Assembly: GCF_025655475.1 (NCBI RefSeq)
Contig: NZ_JAHTIK010000001.1
Location: forward strand, 3,584,515 to 3,621,172
DNA: 36,658 nt
DNA from: Kitasatospora sp. DSM 101779
Lineage (GTDB): Bacteria > Actinomycetota > Actinomycetes > Streptomycetales > Streptomycetaceae
Direction: 5' to 3'
Positions within the stretch are counted from its first letter, which is position 1. The number at the start of each line of letters is the position of its first letter. The notes under the pieces are model-generated. The model was not told the DNA's origin and ran no database searches. It saw nothing but the letters and a program-made list of their open reading frames with translations. This document shows, piece by piece, positions 31,832 to 36,658 of this stretch. Made by a program: the position numbers and the translations under genes.

Positions 31832-33493
31832 GTGCACAAGGGCGTGAAGATCGGCATCGGCGGCGTCTGCGTGGCGATGCTGGGGGTCGGCGGCTACGGC
31901 GCCTACAACATCGCCGCCGCGCTGACCGGCGACGGCGACAAGCCGAAGGGGCCGCGCACGGTCGTCGCGGGTTCGCCGACCGAGGAGCAGGCCGCGCAGG
32001 CCGCCAAGGCATTCCTGGCCGCGTGGTCCAAGGGCGACCTGGAGGCGGCGGGCAAGGAGACCGACCGGCCGGACACCGCCAACGCCGCCCTGGCGGCGTT
32101 CCGGAGCAAACTCAAGCCGACGGCGGTCACCATGACGGCGGGCGGCCCGACCGGGGGCCCGGCGGGCGCCCCCGTCCAGACCTCGGCCGGTGCGGCCAAG
32201 GCGGTCATGCTGTCCTTCTCCGCCAAGGTCGAGTTCGCCGGCTCCGGCAAGCCGTGGACGTACAGCGGCGTGCTGCCGATGGTGAAGATGAGCGACGGCA
32301 AGGCCGCCGTGCAGTGGGGCCCCGCGGTCGTGCACCCGCACCTGGCGGTGGGCAAGACGCTCGACGTCAAGCCGGTGTTCGCGCAGGCCGCACAGGTCAC
32401 CGACCGCAAGGGCCGCCAGCTGACCGCCTTCCCCTCGCTGCTCGGACTGCTGGACGTCTTCAAGCAGGGCACCGCCGGCGACCCCGCCGACGCCGGCAGC
32501 GGCGTGGTGATCTCGGACGACGCCGGCAAGGCCAAGCCGGAGCAGCTCTTCGTGATCACCGAGCCCAAGCCGGTGCCCTCGCTGAAGCTGACCCTGGACG
32601 CCACCCTGCAGAAGGCCGCCGAGGACGCGGTGAAGGAGCAGGCCAAGGCCGGCACGCACAAGGCCTCGCTGGTCGCGATCGAGCCCAGCACCGGCAACGT
32701 CCTGGCCTTCGCCAACGCCCCGGCCGACGGGCAGAACCGGGCCTTCGTCGGCGGTACCGCGCCCGGCTCCACCATGAAGGTGGTCACCGGTGCGGCCCTG
32801 CTGGAGGCCGGGGTCACCCCGCAGACCCCGATCGCCTGCCCGCCCACCACCACGGCCGGCGGGCAGACCGTGTCGAACGACTTCCCCGAGGCCCACCCGG
32901 AGTACACCTTCCGGCAGGACTTCGCGCAGTCCTGCAACACGGCCTTCATCAACACCGGCCACGACAGGCTGCAGCCCGACAGCCTGCCGAAGATCGCCAA
33001 GGAGGTCTTCGGCCTGGGCCTCGTCTGGCACACCGGTCTGCCGGCCTTCGACACCGACATCCCGGTGCCGTCCAACATCAACGGCGCGCTGCCGGAGTTC
33101 ATCGGCCAGGGCGCGATCCGCACCAACCCGCTGGCGATGGCCTCCGTCTCGGCGACCGTGCAGAGCGGCACCTTCCGCCAGCCCGTCCTGGTGTCGGGCA
33201 AGACGGACGTGGCCAAGGCCTCCCGCACCCTCGACCCGAAGGTGCTGGCCGACCTGCGCTCGCTGATGCGGGCCGTGGTGACCGAGGGCACCGCCCGCGA
33301 GCCCATGGCCGGGATCAGCGACGTCTACGCCAAGACCGGCACCGCCGAGGTCGACGGCAAGGGGACGAACAGCTGGTTCACCGCCTACCGCGGCGACCTC
33401 GCGGTGTCCGCGGAGGTCGAGGGCGGCGGGCACGGCTCGCAGGCGGCCGCGCCGGCCGCCGCCAAGCTGCTGCGGATCGGCAACGGCGGCTGA
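31832..33493 (+). CDS. Penicillin-binding protein (transpeptidase with MecA_N-type domain)
   Basis: 553 residues. A short cytoplasmic start and one N-terminal membrane segment (about 6-30) are followed by an NTF2-like MecA_N-type domain (about 48-170, starting PTEEQAAQAAKAFLAAWSKG), a linker region and the transpeptidase domain (about 250-550). All three active-site motifs are intact: S313-TM-K316, S367-C-N369 and K501-T-G503. It should cross-link peptidoglycan on the outer face of the membrane. There is no transglycosylase domain, and the layout matches the PBP group often found as several paralogues in streptomycetes. Start GTG 31832 has GGGGGGA just upstream. It lies 120 nt after pmt on the same strand and may be cotranscribed with it. 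Confidence 0.93.
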   Translation: MHKGVKIGIGGVCVAMLGVGGYGAYNIAAALTGDGDKPKGPRTVVAGSPTEEQAAQAAKAFLAAWSKGDLEAAGKETDRPDTANAALAAFRSKLKPTAVTMTAGGPTGGPAGAPVQTSAGAAKAVMLSFSAKVEFAGSGKPWTYSGVLPMVKMSDGKAAVQWGPAVVHPHLAVGKTLDVKPVFAQAAQVTDRKGRQLTAFPSLLGLLDVFKQGTAGDPADAGSGVVISDDAGKAKPEQLFVITEPKPVPSLKLTLDATLQKAAEDAVKEQAKAGTHKASLVAIEPSTGNVLAFANAPADGQNRAFVGGTAPGSTMKVVTGAALLEAGVTPQTPIACPPTTTAGGQTVSNDFPEAHPEYTFRQDFAQSCNTAFINTGHDRLQPDSLPKIAKEVFGLGLVWHTGLPAFDTDIPVPSNINGALPEFIGQGAIRTNPLAMASVSATVQSGTFRQPVLVSGKTDVAKASRTLDPKVLADLRSLMRAVVTEGTAREPMAGISDVYAKTGTAEVDGKGTNSWFTAYRGDLAVSAEVEGGGHGSQAAAPAAAKLLRIGNGG

Positions 33494-33508
33494 TCCACCG
33501 CGGGGAGT

Positions 33509-33669
33509 GGGTGCACCACCAGGGGCTTGTGGGGGGCACCTCCCGGCCGGAGGCTGGGGAGAACCGCGCGATGAGGATGCGGGCCACCGTACGGGTCACG
33601 GCTCGGCCCGTGCTGTCGGGACACCCGCTCCCGGACTGCGCAGTTCCCCGCGCCCCTGGTGGTGCACCC
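33509..33669. repeat. 161-bp intergenic element bounded by perfect 18-bp inverted repeats
   Basis: GGGTGCACCACCAGGGGC (33509-33526) is matched exactly in inverse by 33652-33669; one further base pair (33508/33670) extends it to 19 bp. Just inside the right arm, 33638-33656 on the minus strand reads GGGGCGCGGGGAACTGCGC, a string I recognise from repeats dispersed in streptomycete intergenic DNA. A small hairpin (CCTCC-N5-GGAGG, 33539-33553) lies near the left arm. There is no open frame of note. The element fills the gap between two convergent genes (stops at 33493 and 33678), where it could also act as a terminator. It could be a non-autonomous mobile element, but no target duplication is evident. 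Confidence 0.8.
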
Positions 33670-33677
33670 AGACGCGT

Positions 33678-35246
33678 CTAGCCGTAAACGGCGGCGACGT
33701 TGTCCGCGGCCGGGTGCGCCCGGGCGGCCGGCCCGGCGGCGAAGGCGGTGAGGACGTTCTCGGTGACCCGGCGCACCAGGTCGCCCGTCCGGCCGTCCAT
33801 GCCGTGGTTGCCGTGCCCGCCGGGGCCCTGTGCGTCCAGCGCCTCGACCCAGCGCATGGTGCCGCTGGCGAACACCCCGGCGCCGCTCGGCGCCGTCCAG
33901 TAGGCGGTGTCGGCGAAGGACCGCCGGCCGTCGCAGACCACCGGGGAGTGCGCGACGATCTCGATCGGGCGCGGGGTGGGGAAGGCGGTGTTCACCCGGT
34001 CGTACTCGACGCCGACCAGGTGCGCGAAGGCGTCGCCGGCCTTCGCCCCCGTCCCGGCGAACAGCCAGTGGCCGGGCTCGGTGACCACGTAGGGGGCGTC
34101 CACCGGGTAGCCGTCGTAGATCACCCCGAGCAGCGAGCTCTCCGGGTCGGCGTCCGGCGCGGCCCGGAAGTCGTTGGTGGCAAGGTGGCCGGCCCGGCGG
34201 CCCGGGTCCTCCTGCCAGGCGCCCTTGTAGCAAACCACCGTGCGGTCCGGGCCGAGCGCGGACGGCTCGTAGCGGACCCGGCGGAAGCAGCAGTTCGCGC
34301 CCAGCACCGCCAGGTTGGTGCCGGCGTCCCGGGCCGCGGCGACGTGCGCGCGCTGCTCGGGTGACCAGTACTCGTCGTGGCCGAGCGAGAGCACCGCCCT
34401 CGCGCCGTTCAGCAGCTGCGCGTCGCGGGCCAGGTCGACGGTGGTGGTGTACGCCAGGGGCAGGCCGAGCCGCTCGGCGAGGGCGATCAGCGGCGCCTCG
34501 TACACCAGGAAGAGCCCGGCGCCGTCGGCGTAGCGGTAGGGACGGTCGAAGGTGACCTGGAGCGAACGGGTGGCCAGGCCGCCGGTCGGGCCGTTGTAGA
34601 GGTTGTGGCCGCCCCACTCGTTGTAGGCCTGCCAGGTGGTGACGGCGTTGACCACCACCGTCCGGCCCGCGGCGGCCCGGGAGCGGACGGTGACCGGGAC
34701 GTACCGCTGGGCGGAGCCGTCCTCGGCGTCCAGCCGCAGCAGGTAGCTGCCCTCGGGCCAGCCGCGGGTCTGCACGGTGGTGGTGCGGCGCCAGCCGGCG
34801 CGGACCTGCCGGGTGGCCGCGTCCACCTCCGGGTCCGGCTGGCGGGTGCCGGGCAGAGCGTCCGAGTGCCAGACCAGCCGGGCGCGGGCGCCGCCGTACC
34901 AGCCCATCCGGTAGGCACGGATCCGGAAGCCGGGCACCGTGGTGGAGACGTACAGGCCGAACGGCTCGCCGGGCAGCACGCTCACCCGGTCGGCGAAGCC
35001 CTCGATCGCCTCGGCGGAGCCCGGCCGGGTGATCCGCCAGTCCGGGTCGCCGGGCCGCGCGTTCTCGGCCGCGGTGGCGGAGGGAGCGGGGCGGGCCGCG
35101 GAGGACGTCCCGGTGTCGGCGGAGGGCGCGCTGCCCGCCGTGGAGCCACAGCCGGCGGTGGCGGCCGCCGAGGCCGCCGCGGCGCCGACCGCGAGTCCGA
35201 GGAAGCGCCGGCGGTCGGTGCCCGCCGGTCCGTCGCTGTGCGCCAT
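33678..35246 (-). CDS. Tat-exported lipoprotein with N,N-dimethylformamidase beta-subunit-like domain
   Basis: 522 residues. The N-terminus has a twin-arginine motif (DRRRFLGLAV, 11-20) and a lipobox ending TAGC with Cys33, so it should be exported folded by Tat and lipid-anchored. A Ser/Ala-rich linker follows. The main domain includes IRAYRMGWYGGARARLV, VVVNAVTTWQAYNEWGGHNLYNG, VLSLGHDEYWSPEQRAHV and NLAVLGANCCFRRVRY, the pattern of the dimethylformamidase beta-subunit C-terminal family, in which HDEYW lies at the presumed active site. Database members with this leader are common in streptomycetes, and their substrate is unknown; true dimethylformamidase activity is unproven. ATG 35246 has GGGAGG 7 nt upstream. 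It is convergent with the PBP gene. It ends 8 nt from the inverted-repeat element. Confidence 0.82.
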   Translation of the reverse strand: MAHSDGPAGTDRRRFLGLAVGAAAASAAATAGCGSTAGSAPSADTGTSSAARPAPSATAAENARPGDPDWRITRPGSAEAIEGFADRVSVLPGEPFGLYVSTTVPGFRIRAYRMGWYGGARARLVWHSDALPGTRQPDPEVDAATRQVRAGWRRTTTVQTRGWPEGSYLLRLDAEDGSAQRYVPVTVRSRAAAGRTVVVNAVTTWQAYNEWGGHNLYNGPTGGLATRSLQVTFDRPYRYADGAGLFLVYEAPLIALAERLGLPLAYTTTVDLARDAQLLNGARAVLSLGHDEYWSPEQRAHVAAARDAGTNLAVLGANCCFRRVRYEPSALGPDRTVVCYKGAWQEDPGRRAGHLATNDFRAAPDADPESSLLGVIYDGYPVDAPYVVTEPGHWLFAGTGAKAGDAFAHLVGVEYDRVNTAFPTPRPIEIVAHSPVVCDGRRSFADTAYWTAPSGAGVFASGTMRWVEALDAQGPGGHGNHGMDGRTGDLVRRVTENVLTAFAAGPAARAHPAADNVAAVYG

Positions 35247-35381
35247 CCGCCGCCCTCCCTGCCGTGCCGGCCGTCCCGGCACGAGTGTTGTGGATCATCG
35301 TGGCGCAGGGCGCGGGACACGCCGGACGGTGGGGTCGGACCTGGGGTCCGGCGCCGGATCCGACCTCGTCCGCGGCCGGGC

Positions 35382-36638
35382 TCAGACCTGGACGAGTCCG
35401 GTGCGCGGGGGCAGGGCGGCCGGCTCCGCCGTCCTCCAGGACAGTGTCCGGGAGGCCAGCCGCGGCCAGATCACCAGGACGGCCGGCAGCGCCAGGTAGC
35501 CGAACCGCCCGGCCGGGGCGAGCACGAACGCTATCGCCAGGCCCGCGGCCAGCAGGTCGCAGGCGGCGATCGCCGACGTCGGCGGGTAGGCCAGCAGCCA
35601 CAGCGCCACGGCGAGGCCGCCCAGGCAGAGCAGGGTGAGCGAGATGGTGTGCCCGGTCGGGCCGAGGCCCGCCAGCACCTTGCCGGGCAGCGGGCTGCCG
35701 GCCGGGGTCTGCACGGCGGCCAGGCCCAGCGGGAAGCGGACCACCTGCTCGCGCATCTCCCGCCCGTCGAGCAGCGCGAACGGCAGCACCACCGCCGCCG
35801 AGGCCCCGATCGCGATCAGCGCGGCCCGGGCGGCGGGCAGCCTGCCGTACAGCCGCCAGATCAGCAGGGCGGCCACCGGCAGGGCCGGCCAGGCCGTCCA
35901 CTTGAGGGTGCAGGCGAGCGCCAGCACCACCCCGGCGCCGGTGGCGCGGCCGCGGGCGGCCAGGGCCATGGCGAGGCAGCAGACGCCGATCAGCGGCAGG
36001 TCCACTCCGCCGACGGCGAGGGCCAGTCCGATCAGCGGGGAGGCGGTCAGCACGGCGAGCGGCAGCAGCGGGGCACGGTCGTGGGCGGGCCTCAGCAGCC
36101 ACCAGCTGCCCAGCATGCAGCCGAGGAAGGTCAGCGCGAACCAGATCCGGGCGTCGCCGAGCAGCACGGCCGCTGGCCCCGTGCTGCCGAGCACCGCCCG
36201 CGGCAGGCCGAACAGCACCATCGTCGGCAGGTACGGGTTGTAGTCGGCCGCCCGGACGGGGGCGGCCAGGTACGGGTCGCCGGAGTGCAGCATCAGGTGG
36301 GCGGAGCGCTCGACGACCATCACCTCGGACTGGTGCCGGCCGTGCACCGCGAGCAGCACCAGCGGCAGCAGCACCGCGCCGACCAGCGCCACCGTGGCGG
36401 CGGCCCGCGGGGCGATCCGCCGGGGCAGCACCAGGCAGAGCAGCCCGGCGATGCCGTACGCGGGGCCGGCCAGGGTCCCCCAGAAGACCTGGTTGGGCAG
36501 GTCCGAGACGAGCGGGAAGGCCGCGGCCCAGCCGGCCGCGATCGCGCAGCCGAGTACCTGGACGCCGCGGTGGCCGGCCAGCCGGCGGGCGGTCGGGCGC
36601 CGGACGGACCGGGGGCGGGGCACCCGGGCGGCGGGCAC
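35382..36638 (-). CDS. GT87-like integral-membrane glycosyltransferase (possible mannosyltransferase)
   Basis: 418 residues from GTG 36638, with about ten hydrophobic segments from residue 29 on. The first extracytoplasmic loop has SGDPYLAAPVRAADYNPYLP, the D-P-Y plus Y-x-P pattern typical of the polyprenyl-phosphate-sugar-dependent GT87/DUF2029 group, and a conserved basic loop with LKWTAWPALP later. It would transfer a sugar from a lipid carrier to an envelope glycan or lipid. The start is uncertain: no good ribosome binding site precedes GTG 36638, and the frame stays open to the right edge, so the gene may begin outside the window. It is upstream of the Tat lipoprotein gene (135 nt gap) on the same strand. 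The acceptor is unknown. Confidence 0.75.
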   Translation of the reverse strand: MPAARVPRPRSVRRPTARRLAGHRGVQVLGCAIAAGWAAAFPLVSDLPNQVFWGTLAGPAYGIAGLLCLVLPRRIAPRAAATVALVGAVLLPLVLLAVHGRHQSEVMVVERSAHLMLHSGDPYLAAPVRAADYNPYLPTMVLFGLPRAVLGSTGPAAVLLGDARIWFALTFLGCMLGSWWLLRPAHDRAPLLPLAVLTASPLIGLALAVGGVDLPLIGVCCLAMALAARGRATGAGVVLALACTLKWTAWPALPVAALLIWRLYGRLPAARAALIAIGASAAVVLPFALLDGREMREQVVRFPLGLAAVQTPAGSPLPGKVLAGLGPTGHTISLTLLCLGGLAVALWLLAYPPTSAIAACDLLAAGLAIAFVLAPAGRFGYLALPAVLVIWPRLASRTLSWRTAEPAALPPRTGLVQV

Positions 36639-36658
36639 GTCCCCGGCGCCGGGGGCGG

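Noticed and set aside
1..36658. CRISPR arrays, insertion sequences, toxin-antitoxin pairs, phage-defence or biosynthetic gene clusters
   Set aside because: No regularly spaced repeats, transposases or hallmark genes were found. The Uma2 proteins have a nuclease-like fold but no partner suggesting a defence system.

Overview
The window is about 36.7 kb of very GC-rich actinobacterial chromosome. Codon use, frequent GTG starts, Streptomyces-type housekeeping neighbourhoods (pth-rplY-prs-glmU-tRNA-Gln, galTEK, ispE-rsmA, tatD-metG, rsmI/pmt), two Uma2-family genes and a dispersed repeat typical of streptomycete intergenic DNA point to Streptomycetaceae (Streptomyces or Kitasatospora). As far as I recall, the gene order follows the conserved core of the Streptomyces coelicolor chromosome. 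I see no integrase, transposase, prophage, CRISPR array or biosynthetic gene cluster, and no gene-free stretch longer than about 300 bases.

Layout. 1-1044: a SigE-family sigma factor, a partial overlapping downstream gene and a small exported, membrane-anchored protein. 1233-6415: pth, a convergent AlkD-like DNA repair gene, then rplY (L25), prs, glmU and tRNA-Gln(TTG), all leftward except the AlkD-like gene. 6553-9212: a rightward set of acyl-CoA desaturase, TetR regulator and DMT-type membrane protein, headed by overlapping palindromes. 9244-10656: divergent tam / tamR (trans-aconitate methyltransferase and its MarR-type regulator) with palindromic operators between them. 10678-17551: a soluble CapD/WbpM-like sugar-nucleotide dehydratase, an orphan LuxR-type regulator, the translationally coupled galT-galE-galK operon, a second orphan LuxR-type regulator with a degenerate receiver domain, and tRNA-Thr(GGT). 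17667-18863: a DUF24/HxlR redox-type regulator divergent from a WrbA-like flavodoxin oxidoreductase, with three copies of a 10-bp repeat between them. 18879-22410: an MHS-family transporter, a 65-residue membrane protein and an ABC-F ATPase. 22560-28662: Uma2, ispE-rsmA, Uma2, tatD-metG and a zinc-ribbon protein. 28864-36638: rsmI divergent from a protein O-mannosyltransferase, a class B-like penicillin-binding protein, a Tat lipoprotein with a dimethylformamidase-like fold, and a GT87-like membrane glycosyltransferase.

How the genes fit together. Much of the window serves the cell envelope and its precursors: prs and glmU make PRPP and UDP-GlcNAc, galTEK and the dehydratase feed sugar nucleotides, ispE feeds isoprenoid (and so polyprenyl carrier) synthesis, and the last block has enzymes that act at the membrane on polyprenyl-linked sugars and peptidoglycan. 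A second group serves translation: pth, rplY, metG, rsmA, rsmI, the ABC-F protein and two tRNAs. Three small regulator/target pairs (TetR-desaturase, TamR-tam, HxlR-WrbA-like) each carry visible operator-like repeats at their promoters.

The window is mostly core chromosome. No undescribed multi-gene system is evident. The best leads are regulatory DNA (10-bp-phased repeats at the gal promoter, repeats between hxlR and the flavodoxin gene, overlapping palindromes before the desaturase), a response regulator that has lost its phosphorylation residues, and a 161-bp element bounded by perfect 18-bp inverted repeats.
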